From Candidatus Omnitrophota bacterium (GTDB lineage Bacteria > Omnitrophota > Gorgyraeia > Zapsychrales > JANLHA01), in assembly GCA_023247815.1 (NCBI GenBank), contig JAHFFS010000013.1, positions 1 through 13,647 of the forward strand: DNA of 13,647 nt, read 5' to 3'. The notes beneath the pieces were generated by a model. That model was given only the letters and a program-made list of their open reading frames with translations. It did not search any database and was not told the DNA's origin. Below, piece after piece: positions 6,831 to 13,593 of this stretch (its first letter is position 1; every line of letters starts with the position of its first letter). A program made the translations under genes and the position numbers.

Positions 6831-7127
6831 TCACAATTTCAACCGCAAACCAATATCATATAACGACTGCACGAGAAAAGATTTCAAGACCATAATCCCC
6901 AGAAAGGCAATGATCGGTGAAAAATCAATCCCCATCGGCGGCAACAGTCTGCGGATCCGCTCCAAGACCGGTTCGGTTGAACGTTCAAGGAATTGCACGA
7001 TCGGATTGAATGGGTCGGGATTGACCCAACTGATCAACGCCCGGGCCAAGATCAACCAGTAAGAAATGGTTAAAACCACATCGACAACCTTGGCCAGCGT
7101 CATAAACAAATTTCCCAAAATGAACAT
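6831..7127 (-). CDS. yggT: YggT family membrane protein
   Basis: A 98-residue protein with two hydrophobic segments (about 1-30 and 68-90) flanking a polar loop. The central signature ILARALISWVNPDPFNPIVQFLERSTEPVLERIRRLLPP, spanning about residues 26-64, is diagnostic of YggT/YlmG. The family is linked to cell envelope and division-associated functions, osmotic stress in E. coli and nucleoid or chloroplast division for YlmG relatives; the biochemical role is unclear. AAGGAA precedes the ATG by 5-6 nt. The last residues end just short of the ybaB leader. It follows mlaD after a 169-nt gap that needs comment (see findings). Confidence 0.92.
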   Translation of the reverse strand: MFILGNLFMTLAKVVDVVLTISYWLILARALISWVNPDPFNPIVQFLERSTEPVLERIRRLLPPMGIDFSPIIAFLGIMVLKSFLVQSLYDIGLRLKL

Positions 7128-7296
7128 CGTGTTTCCTTCTTAAAACCAATCAATCCTGCCGTGTTGCCTCAGGCCATTGCGAAAATTTTCTTTCCTGATC
7201 GTAATTAACCGCCTCAATGGGACAGCGAATCACACTGCCCTCGCGAACGCAGCGCTTATATTGTGCAACGCCAAATTGTTCAAGACCTTTTGCGGA

Positions 7297-7890
7297 TCAA
7301 AAAACTTTAAATAACGTCCCATCAATCAACCGCTGTTCAATGCGGTTTAACAGCCGCCGCGTCGTGCCGGAAATGTCCTGGATTTCACCGACCATCGACT
7401 CAATCATTTTCGCGGATTCCGATAAGGCGATCGCGGAGTCGCCAAAGGTCTCGGCCAAATTTTGGACATCCAACGGATCATCGCCAGTCACCAATTGACT
7501 CAAATCTTCCCGATGATACTCAGATGAGGTTGTGATCTCAACCATCTTTTCCCCCAAAACCCCCTCGTTGATGATCGAAAAATTGACGCTCTTACCGGCC
7601 TGCTTTCGAAATTTCTCAAGGATATTGATGTCAACCCGCACCTCGCGGCCATTCACTGGTTCTTCGGTAAAGCTGATGTCGGAAACCGTGCCCACGGTCA
7701 CTCCCGATATGCGAACCGCGGCCCCCACTTGAAGGCCCCCGACGCGATTGAAGAGCAAATGCATTGGGAACTTCGGCTGAGCGATTCCCCTCTCCAGCCC
7801 CAAAAGAAAAACAACACCGGCAATCATAACAACGCAGGCAATGAAGAACAAACCGGCAAAAAATTTTTTAACAAAATCTTTTGCTTCCAT
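7297..7890 (-). CDS. mlaD: MlaD-like MCE-domain lipid transport protein
   Basis: A 197-residue protein anchored in the inner membrane by residues 10-32. The MCE domain runs from about 41 to 120 and includes VGGLQVGAAVRISGVTVGTV (50-69) and NEGVLGEKMVEI (108-119). MlaD forms a hexameric ring that passes phospholipids between the inner-membrane ABC complex and the periplasm. Beyond residue 140 a helical tail (AETFGDSAIALSESAKMIES onward) replaces the E. coli pore segment. The ATG follows the mlaF stop by 12 nt, with AGGAGG overlapping the TAG and 8 nt before ATG. The C-terminus ends GTT TTT TGA after a run of six T and may not be the true end, because both other readings continue (see findings). 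Confidence 0.92.
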   Translation of the reverse strand: MEAKDFVKKFFAGLFFIACVVMIAGVVFLLGLERGIAQPKFPMHLLFNRVGGLQVGAAVRISGVTVGTVSDISFTEEPVNGREVRVDINILEKFRKQAGKSVNFSIINEGVLGEKMVEITTSSEYHREDLSQLVTGDDPLDVQNLAETFGDSAIALSESAKMIESMVGEIQDISGTTRRLLNRIEQRLIDGTLFKVF

Positions 7891-7902
7891 CCTTGCCGCC
7901 TC

Positions 7903-8619
7903 CTAACTTAAAAACTCCTGAATAAATGCGTCCTGCGAATCCTGCAAAACACGCGGGGTCCCGCTCCCCACGACTTTTCCTTCTTTGATCAAAATCACCT
8001 GGTCAGCGATACGAAATGAATTTCGAATATCATGCGATGTCACAACCGTCGTGCAATGCAATTCCGAAGAGATCTTTTTGATCAAAAAGGAAATGCTCCG
8101 GCTCTTAATAGGGTCAAGACCCGATGTTGGCTCGTCGCAAAATAAAATCTTGGAATCTAGAACAATCGCGCGGGCCAAGGCCGCCCGTTTTTTCATCCCT
8201 CCGCTCAATTCCGATGGAAATTTATTTCCCGCATCTTCCAACCCAACCGTTTTCAGAACTCGCTTGACCTTATCTTTGATGTCTTTACGTTTGAGCCGAG
8301 TATGTTCGACCAAAGGAAAAGCGACGTTCTCAAAAACGGTCATAAAATCGTAAAGCGCCCCTTCTTGAAAAAGATACCCAATACTTTTCCGCATTTTAAG
8401 AAGCTGCCATTCCTTCATCTTGGTGATGTCCTGGCCGTCGATCGCGATGGAACCTTGATCGGGTTTCAACAGCCCCATCAGGTGCTGAAGAAGAACACTC
8501 TTTCCCGAACCACTCTCGCCTAAAATGACCAGGAGTTCTCCCTTTTTGATCTCCAGGTTGATATTATCCAAAACCAACTGTTGATCAAACCTTTTAGAAA
8601 GTCCTTTGATAGTGATCAT
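7903..8619 (-). CDS. mlaF: MlaF phospholipid-transport ABC ATPase
   Basis: A 238-residue ATP-binding cassette protein. All nucleotide-binding elements are intact: Walker A GESGSGKS (34-41), Q-loop FQEGALYD (84-91), signature LSGGM (138-142), Walker B ILFCDEP with catalytic E163, and switch H196. The QEGALYD and SGGMKKRAALARA forms are typical of the MlaF/Ttg2A subgroup rather than of importers. It powers lipid movement through MlaE and MlaD. The start (MITIKGL) lies inside the last 26 nt of the lipoprotein gene, without a clear Shine-Dalgarno, which suggests translational coupling. No MlaB STAS-domain gene is in the window. Confidence 0.95.
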   Translation of the reverse strand: MITIKGLSKRFDQQLVLDNINLEIKKGELLVILGESGSGKSVLLQHLMGLLKPDQGSIAIDGQDITKMKEWQLLKMRKSIGYLFQEGALYDFMTVFENVAFPLVEHTRLKRKDIKDKVKRVLKTVGLEDAGNKFPSELSGGMKKRAALARAIVLDSKILFCDEPTSGLDPIKSRSISFLIKKISSELHCTTVVTSHDIRNSFRIADQVILIKEGKVVGSGTPRVLQDSQDAFIQEFLS

Positions 8620-8959
8620 TGGTCATTTTTTTTCTATAAATCCGGAATTTCGCGCGCCCAAACTTTGTGTACAATCGATCATATGGCCGCACATCCGCTT
8701 TTTCAATAAAAAATTGCACGCCGCGATACTCCCCGAGCAAATAAACTTCGGAGTCGATCAGCACGTCGATGGTGTCTGCCGGGAACCAATTCTCCCCTTC
8801 GAAAATGATGGGTTCACCGTCGCGGATCCATTCCGCTTCCATCTCTGGGAAAGGAAATCCGCCAAATTGCCCGACGTTGCCTTGAGGAGCCGCACAAGCA
8901 GAAAATAAAAAGGAAATGCCGATGACCATCATCACCCATGATAAAATTGCTTTCTTCAT
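8594..8959 (-). CDS. lipoprotein embedded in the mla cluster, unknown
   Basis: A 121-residue protein starting at the ATG at 8959, 2 nt after the mlaE stop. The frame is open for another 50 codons upstream, over mlaE, but MKK followed by a hydrophobic stretch and LFSAC at 18-22 shows a lipoprotein signal at this ATG, with lipidation at C22. The mature part begins with small residues, then has FPFPEMEAEWIRDGEP, and a strand-rich domain ending VDVLIDSEVYLL-like, GEYRGVQFFIEKADVRPYD and FGRAKFRIYRKK. I know no named family. Being cotranscribed between mlaE and mlaF, and overlapping mlaF by 26 nt, it is a candidate outer-membrane or periplasmic partner of the lipid transporter. Function inferred from position alone. 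Confidence 0.75.
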   Translation of the reverse strand: MKKAILSWVMMVIGISFLFSACAAPQGNVGQFGGFPFPEMEAEWIRDGEPIIFEGENWFPADTIDVLIDSEVYLLGEYRGVQFFIEKADVRPYDRLYTKFGRAKFRIYRKKMTNDHYQRTF

Positions 8960-8961
8960 GC

Positions 8962-9732
8962 TTACCCCCAAAAAGTCAAAATGATTTTTGTCAACACGGC
9001 ATTGAACAGCACAACCATGATATAAGAAAAGGCCACGGCCTTGGTGGTATATTGACCGACTCCCAAAGACCCACCTTTGGTCTGAAATCCTTGATAACAG
9101 CAAACCCATCCTATTATAGCAGCAAAAAACAAAGTTTTGATAAACCCGCTAAAAAAATCCACAAAATTGATCGCGCGGATCGTCTGATGGATATACGCTG
9201 AACTTTGAATGCCGGCATCAAGAACACCGATCGTGTAACCGCCCAAAATTCCGACCAATTCAGAGAAGACCACCAGCCCAGGCAGGACCATCAAACACGC
9301 CAGCATCCTCGGCACCACCAAAAATTCAACCGGATCCACCCCTAACGTTCGGGTGGCCGTAACTTGATCACTCACTTTCATCGTTCCCAATTCCGCCGCG
9401 ATCCTGGCCCCGGCCTTCCCGGAAAAAATGAAAGAACTGAAAACCGGGCTGAGTTCTCGGACCAGCGATAACGCGACCAATTGAGCAACGTTCTCTTTGG
9501 CCCCAAAACGATTCAACATCACATAGCCCTGCAAGGCCAAAACCGCCCCCGTAGCAAAAGACGTCAAAGCAATGATGAAGACGGATTGTACACCCTGTTC
9601 ATAAATTTGCTTTAAGACTTCGCCCCAGCGGATTTTTCCTTTCAGCAGATGAACGCAAACGTCTCCCAAAAAAAATAAGGCCTCTCCGGTTCCGACGACA
9701 AAATTCAATAGAGCGCTGAAAAAAGATTTCAT
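8962..9732 (-). CDS. mlaE: MlaE phospholipid ABC transporter permease
   Basis: A 256-residue polytopic permease. The MlaE family signature is visible in GARIAAELGTMKVSDQVTAT and the following LGVDPVEFLVVPRMLA. About five hydrophobic stretches follow the family layout, with an amphipathic N-terminal helix. MlaE forms the dimeric membrane core that works with MlaF and the MlaD ring. The start chosen is the ATG at 9732, which overlaps the TGA of the NYN gene (ATGA). The frame extends ten codons further to a TTG at 9762, but this would bring in a polar extension and a 34-nt overlap. Confidence 0.93.
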   Translation of the reverse strand: MKSFFSALLNFVVGTGEALFFLGDVCVHLLKGKIRWGEVLKQIYEQGVQSVFIIALTSFATGAVLALQGYVMLNRFGAKENVAQLVALSLVRELSPVFSSFIFSGKAGARIAAELGTMKVSDQVTATRTLGVDPVEFLVVPRMLACLMVLPGLVVFSELVGILGGYTIGVLDAGIQSSAYIHQTIRAINFVDFFSGFIKTLFFAAIIGWVCCYQGFQTKGGSLGVGQYTTKAVAFSYIMVVLFNAVLTKIILTFWG

Positions 9733-10232
9733 ATTCGAATTTTCCGCGGCCGCTTCAACCAAATCTCTTCCAACTCCGCGTTGATCTTAGCCTCGAGACT
9801 CCTGCTCACATGTTTCACGTCATCAGCGAGTCCGTCGTTACTGACGGCCACCCGGTCAACATCCACCTTCATAAATTCACTGACCTTGAGAAATCGAGCG
9901 CCATAGGCGGCCGCAAAATATTGAATGTCCTTGTCATCGGTCACCACGATCACAGTACGCTTGTTTTCCGATTGCTCGACAAAATCCTTAATCCGCTCAT
10001 CAGCCGAATCATTCTCGGAAAAAATGATTCTGATCAGCGATGATCCGTGGCTGTGATATGCGCCCACCTGCCCGTCAAAAACCAGTGTCACTTCATTATT
10101 CAAACTTCCCTGCGGACGCTCTTCTTCCAAATAGCGAATCAGCCGTTCCCGTCCTTCTTCGAGCTTGCAATCCACAAACTGCGGAATCTGCTTGACGATA
10201 TTGTAACCATCGAGAATATAGTGCAATGACAC
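9729..10232 (-). CDS. yacP: YacP/Rae1-like NYN-domain ribonuclease
   Basis: A 167-residue protein with the PIN-like NYN fold. Acidic residues expected at the active site appear in order: LDGYN (7-11, D8), VFDG (51-54, D53), SADERI (76-81, D78) and VTDDKDI (97-103, D99/D100). The family prototype, B. subtilis Rae1 (YacP), is a ribosome-associated endoribonuclease that cuts mRNA in the A site; whether this one does so is not shown. The GTG start is supported by GAGGT 4 nt upstream. A charged helical C-terminus ends in KRPRKIRI. It overlaps mlaE through ATGA, but no functional tie to lipid transport is known. Confidence 0.82.
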   Translation of the reverse strand: MSLHYILDGYNIVKQIPQFVDCKLEEGRERLIRYLEEERPQGSLNNEVTLVFDGQVGAYHSHGSSLIRIIFSENDSADERIKDFVEQSENKRTVIVVTDDKDIQYFAAAYGARFLKVSEFMKVDVDRVAVSNDGLADDVKHVSRSLEAKINAELEEIWLKRPRKIRI

Positions 10233-10271
10233 CTCAACCTCACTTTCTTAAAACGAAGTGACTGTCTCCCG

Positions 10272-11243
10272 TTAAGACGTTTTTTGCCACTTGGTTTCAA
10301 AGGACTGGGAAACAACAAAAATAAACCCACCAATCAGGCCGATGACAACCATAAAAATATAATTGAGAAAACCCAAATTGACGGATATCTCTTTTGCCAC
10401 ACCGATCTTAGCAAGTAAAATCGTAATGACCCATTCACGGACTCCCAAGCCGCCAATGGAAGGAACTGCCGAAGCCATTGAAATCAAAGGCAAAAAAATG
10501 AGAAAATAAAACAATCGAACATCCTGCAACAAACCAATGCTAAGAAGATAATAACAGTAACTGCAGACGACTTGGCCTAAGACAGAAATAGCAATCGCCT
10601 TAAAAAATATATGTTTTTGATCTTTGAGCAATGTCATATCATAGTGCATTTGCATCAAGCTGTTCTTCAATTTTGGCAACCGACCCGACCAGCAAACGAA
10701 AAATGCGTAGATGGGTTCAATAAAAAGGACCGCCAATATGAGCGAGGCCAAAACCGCCATTCCCAGAATAACAATCAATAAAAAGAAATCATTAAGAAGT
10801 CGGAATCCTACCAAAAAAGCGCTGAAGGCAACGACAATCATGCCAATAAAGCCACTGATCCGATCAAGAAGCACGGAGGCTACAACCTTAGCTTTCTCAT
10901 CGGTAAAACGACATAGGCCTAAAACTTTAATCACATCCCCACCGATTGAAGAAGGTAAAATGGGATTTCCAAATAGGCCAATGCAAAAATAGCGCACAAC
11001 ACTCAACGTCGGGATTTTGATTCCCAAGGCCCAAAGGAAAAGCAACCAGCGGAATAATAAAAATAACATGGTCAAACACGAAATGAAAAACGCATAAAAA
11101 ATAAATTGTAAATGCGCAGCACGAAATATCTCAATGGCTTTTTCAATGTCGATCGAGCGATAAAGATAAACCAAAGAAATTCCACTCACTGCAAATGCAA
11201 GGATCGTTGATAAAAAACGGTTTCTGGACTTTTTATCGTTCAT
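10272..11243 (-). CDS. flippase-like membrane protein (LPG synthase TM-region family)
   Basis: A 323-residue integral membrane protein of the family that includes the membrane part of MprF, AglD and YbhN (UPF0104). Around eight hydrophobic segments are seen. Family marks are NPILPSSIGGDVIKVL (about 93-108), VLLDRISGFIG (about 124-134) and, near the end, PSIGGLGVREW (about 264-274). Members move or modify lipid-linked molecules, and the MprF part flips aminoacyl-lipids; the cargo here is unknown. No soluble synthase domain is attached. It starts within the last 11 nt of lipA. Its place next to lipid-transport genes fits an envelope role, as an inference. Confidence 0.85.
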   Translation of the reverse strand: MNDKKSRNRFLSTILAFAVSGISLVYLYRSIDIEKAIEIFRAAHLQFIFYAFFISCLTMLFLLFRWLLFLWALGIKIPTLSVVRYFCIGLFGNPILPSSIGGDVIKVLGLCRFTDEKAKVVASVLLDRISGFIGMIVVAFSAFLVGFRLLNDFFLLIVILGMAVLASLILAVLFIEPIYAFFVCWSGRLPKLKNSLMQMHYDMTLLKDQKHIFFKAIAISVLGQVVCSYCYYLLSIGLLQDVRLFYFLIFLPLISMASAVPSIGGLGVREWVITILLAKIGVAKEISVNLGFLNYIFMVVIGLIGGFIFVVSQSFETKWQKTS

Positions 11244-12156
11244 GTGAAAACTCGAATTTCTTTAGACAATCCTGATACCCCTCTTCGGCAATGAAAGAAC
11301 TGCGCACCAAGGGGCCGCTCATCACGTGTTTGAACCCCATCTTCTCGCCGACATCCTTCAATTCGACAAAACGCTGCGGTGAAACGTATTCTTCGACTTT
11401 CATATGCCGCGGCATCGTCGAGGGAGCCAAATACTGGCCGATCGTTAAGATATCACATCCGGCCTTGAGCAGGTCCTTCATGGTTTCCCAAATTTCTTCG
11501 TTGAGTTCTCCTAACCCAAGCATCAAACTTGACTTGATAAAAATCGTTGGATCCATCTGCTTAAGGTTGCTTAAGACCGCCAAAGACCTTTCATATCCGG
11601 CCTGGGGACGGACCTTCGGTGACAAGCGGCGGACTGTTTCGATATTATGGCTGATCACCTCCGGCTTGATGTCGACGACCATCCGCAAACTTTCCCGTTT
11701 GTGGGAAAAATCCGGAATCAAAATTTCTATTTTCGTTGCCGGCATGATCTTGCGGATTTCCTGAATCGTATCAACAAAATGCCGAGCACCTTCGTCTTTG
11801 AGATCGTCCCTGGCCACCGATGTAATCACCACATAGCGCAGCTTCAATTCGGCTACGGCCAAAGCGACATTTTTGGGTTCCTGCGGGTCCACGGCCATGG
11901 GCTGTCCCGCCTTCACCGCGCAAAAACGGCAGGCCCGCGTGCAAACCTCGCCGAGAATCATAAAAGTAGCGACCCCCTGGCCCCAGCATTTTCCCATGTT
12001 CGGGCAATGGGCACTTTCGCAGACCGTATGCAACCGTCCGGAACGAAACAGGTCCTTCATTCCCTGAATTTTTTGCGCGTCCGGAATTTCTTGACGGAAC
12101 CATTCGGGCAAACGGCGCGCTTTTAAGGAATGTTGTTCTGCTAGCAACGTGGTCAT
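11233..12156 (-). CDS. lipA: lipoyl synthase LipA (radical SAM)
   Basis: A 307-residue enzyme of normal length that inserts two sulfurs into protein-bound octanoyl groups to give lipoyl cofactors for the 2-oxoacid dehydrogenases and the glycine cleavage system. The auxiliary [4Fe-4S] cluster is held by CESAHCPNMGKC (C46, C51, C57), and the radical SAM cluster by CTRACRFC (C72, C76, C79). The C-terminal RSSF (R285-F288) corresponds to the conserved RSS(Y) that supplies the serine ligand of the auxiliary cluster. The ATG overlaps the TGA of def (ATGA), with AGGTGA upstream. No lipB or lplA is in the window. Confidence 0.97.
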   Translation of the reverse strand: MTTLLAEQHSLKARRLPEWFRQEIPDAQKIQGMKDLFRSGRLHTVCESAHCPNMGKCWGQGVATFMILGEVCTRACRFCAVKAGQPMAVDPQEPKNVALAVAELKLRYVVITSVARDDLKDEGARHFVDTIQEIRKIMPATKIEILIPDFSHKRESLRMVVDIKPEVISHNIETVRRLSPKVRPQAGYERSLAVLSNLKQMDPTIFIKSSLMLGLGELNEEIWETMKDLLKAGCDILTIGQYLAPSTMPRHMKVEEYVSPQRFVELKDVGEKMGFKHVMSGPLVRSSFIAEEGYQDCLKKFEFSHER

Positions 12157-12659
12157 GATTTCACCTGGCTTTTTTGCAGTTCCCGCAATTTCTCTTCCAA
12201 CTCTTTTCTTTCTTTGCCCTTCACGAAATCGATAATCAACTTGCCATGCAAATGATCATTCTCATGCAGAAAAACCCGGGCCAGCAGATCGGTAAATTCC
12301 TTTTCGACAACCTCATTATTGGCTTGAGTGTATTCAACCGTGATCTTTTTAGAACGTTTGATATTGACCATCACCTGCGGAATGCTCAGGCATCCTTCCT
12401 CCTGAACATGAGAACCGCTTCTTTTTAAAATTTTCGGATTGATCACCGCGATGGGTCCGTCGCCGATATCAACGACAAAAATCTGCTGATTGATGCCAAC
12501 CTGCGGAGCGGCCAACCCAAGACCTTTTTCCTGACGCATCGTTTCCAGCATGGCAGCGATCAATATCCGTTCACTCGCGCCGACCTTTTGCACCGGTGCC
12601 GATTTTTTGCGTAAACAAGGATCTCCATATAGGCGAAGTTTTAATGTTAGCGCGGCCAT
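12153..12659 (-). CDS. def: peptide deformylase
   Basis: A 168-residue enzyme that removes the N-formyl group from new proteins using a bound metal (iron or zinc). The three family motifs are present: GLGLAAPQVG (46-55), EEGCLS (87-92, metal ligand C90), and HENDHLHG (132-139, with H132, H136 and catalytic E133). The motif is preceded by L rather than the common Q, a small variation. A basic, glutamate-rich helical tail (KGKERKELEEKLREL) follows. No Shine-Dalgarno is seen before the ATG. The def-lipA overlap suggests coupled translation, but fmt, the usual partner, is not seen here. Confidence 0.96.
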   Translation of the reverse strand: MAALTLKLRLYGDPCLRKKSAPVQKVGASERILIAAMLETMRQEKGLGLAAPQVGINQQIFVVDIGDGPIAVINPKILKRSGSHVQEEGCLSIPQVMVNIKRSKKITVEYTQANNEVVEKEFTDLLARVFLHENDHLHGKLIIDFVKGKERKELEEKLRELQKSQVKS

Positions 12660-12683
12660 GGGATGGGAATCAAGAAAACCTGA

Positions 12684-13034
12684 TTATCGGCGAATGTGAT
12701 TTTTCTCGTCAAGATAAACGACTTTGGTTTTGGATTTTTTAGCCTCACGCGGCTCCATCAAGGCGTAGCTCAAGATGATGATTTTATCTCCAACCAAACC
12801 GCAGCGGGCCGCCGGCCCGTTCAAACAAATCTGGCCGGAACCGGCCTTACCGGGAATGCAGTAGGTTTCGATGCGCGCGCCGTTGTTCAAATTCAAGACC
12901 TCAACCTTCTCACCAGGGACAATAGCAACGGCCTTTAACAAATCTTCGGCCACCGTGATGCTACCTTCGTAATAGAGTTCAGCCTCAGTGATCTTGGCAT
13001 GGGCGATCTTTGATTTACAAAATTGAATCAGCAT
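12684..13034 (-). CDS. panD: aspartate 1-decarboxylase PanD
   Basis: A 116-residue precursor that self-cleaves to form a pyruvoyl enzyme making beta-alanine for pantothenate and coenzyme A. The cleavage site G24-S25 is seen in YYEGSITV, which would give S25 as the pyruvoyl source. Conserved K9, R54 and Y58 (ARIETY), and NGPAARCG around residue 72-79 complete the active site. The length is slightly below the E. coli 126. It sits 5 nt downstream of trxA and 24 nt upstream of def. Other pantothenate genes (panB, panC) are not in the window. Confidence 0.96.
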   Translation of the reverse strand: MLIQFCKSKIAHAKITEAELYYEGSITVAEDLLKAVAIVPGEKVEVLNLNNGARIETYCIPGKAGSGQICLNGPAARCGLVGDKIIILSYALMEPREAKKSKTKVVYLDEKNHIRR

Positions 13035-13039
13035 GAAGG

Positions 13040-13363
13040 TTATCCTAAATGGGGTTTGATTTTCTGCAGCAGTTGATCCTTGGGCAGCGCGCCCACCAGT
13101 TGATCGACCAATTTGCCATTTTTAAAAATCATCAAGGTAGGGATCGACATCACATTGTGTTTCGCGGCCAGCTCCTGCTCGTCGTCGACATTGATTTTGG
13201 CGACTTTGAGCTTGCCCACATATTCTTTGGCGATCTCATCAACAATCGGACTGATCATTTTGCAAGGACCGCACCATTCCGCCCAAAAATCAACCAGCAC
13301 CGGCACTGCCGATTTGATGATTTCCGCTTCAAAATTCTTCTCGGTTATGTTTGCTGCCGACAT
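13040..13363 (-). CDS. trxA: thioredoxin
   Basis: A 107-residue protein of classical thioredoxin length. The redox site WCGPCK is at 30-35 (C31 and C34), with the cis-proline motif SIPTL following (P75), and the usual FWAE segment ahead. It reduces protein disulfides in the cytoplasm, fed by thioredoxin reductase. Translation starts at the ATG at 13363: AGGAGG stands 6 nt before it, while a TTG one codon upstream would be only 3 nt away. First gene of the long leftward train, behind a strong promoter. Confidence 0.97.
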   Translation of the reverse strand: MSAANITEKNFEAEIIKSAVPVLVDFWAEWCGPCKMISPIVDEIAKEYVGKLKVAKINVDDEQELAAKHNVMSIPTLMIFKNGKLVDQLVGALPKDQLLQKIKPHLG

Positions 13364-13369
13364 CAATCT

Positions 13370-13375
13370 CCTCCT
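13370..13375 (-). promoter_or_regulatory. Shine-Dalgarno of trxA
   Basis: AGGAGG on the minus strand, 6 nt before the ATG at 13363. It rules in that ATG over the TTG at 13366, which is too close. Confidence 0.85.
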
Positions 13376-13453
13376 CTAGTCATTGAGCCAAAACTCGATT
13401 AAATTCAAAGGGTTAAATCCGATTGTTACCAAAATTCTAATAATTAATTTTTT

Positions 13454-13482
13454 ATTATAACGACCGACCGAACTTGTGGCAA
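13454..13482 (-). promoter_or_regulatory. strong sigma70 promoter of the trxA train
   Basis: On the minus strand, TTGCCA (13477-13482, five of six to TTGACA), a spacer of exactly 17 nt and a perfect TATAAT (13454-13459). Start of transcription expected near 13447, giving a leader of about 84 nt ahead of trxA. The A/T-rich stretch below the -10 (AATTAATTATT) would help opening. The leader shows no obvious hairpin. It is the best promoter in the window. Confidence 0.8.
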
Positions 13483-13553
13483 GAGGAAATTGTCAGCCAT
13501 TAAAGCTGCAAATTTCAAGTCTCAGGGCTCAAGCAATACCCATCCCCAATTCG

Positions 13554-13593
13554 GACCCCGTAGGTCCACCCCGTAGGTGGGACCTACGGGGTC
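13554..13593. repeat. perfect 14-bp inverted repeat with a third copy of the core in the loop
   Basis: GACCCCGTAGGTCC at 13554-13567 pairs perfectly with GGACCTACGGGGTC at 13580-13593. The 12-nt loop (13568-13579) is ACCCCGTAGGTG, a near copy of the left arm in direct orientation, so the unit contains the core CCCCGTAGGT three times, twice forward and once reversed. An alternative small stem is CCACC/GGTGG (13566-13570 and 13576-13580). No T-tract follows on either strand, which argues against an ordinary intrinsic terminator. It lies about 70 nt upstream of the trxA promoter's -35 and is a dispersed-repeat (REP-like) candidate. Confidence 0.75.

Noticed and set aside
7128..7296. tRNA or other structured RNA in the mlaD-yggT gap
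   Set aside because: No cloverleaf stems, no CCA-end or TTC loop pattern could be found by eye; the base composition looks like coding DNA.
7297..7299. Recoded TGA (alternative genetic code) as explanation for the open frame after mlaD
   Set aside because: Other genes here end cleanly at TGA at once followed by the next gene's ribosome binding site (ybaB at 6488) or start (def, NYN), so TGA acts as a stop.
7217..7498. Plus-strand open frame of 93 codons
   Set aside because: It lies mostly opposite mlaD, with its MCE and tail coding frame intact on the other strand, so it is a shadow.
8960..9109. Fifty-codon extension of the mla lipoprotein
   Set aside because: This is the mlaE coding region in another frame. 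The lipoprotein signal begins at the ATG at 8959.
9733..9762. Longer mlaE start at TTG 9762
   Set aside because: It would add ten polar residues and a 34-nt overlap; the ATG at 9732 overlaps the previous stop as ATGA and starts the usual amphipathic helix.
13554..13593. Intrinsic terminator at the palindrome
   Set aside because: The stem is strong, but neither strand has a run of T after it.
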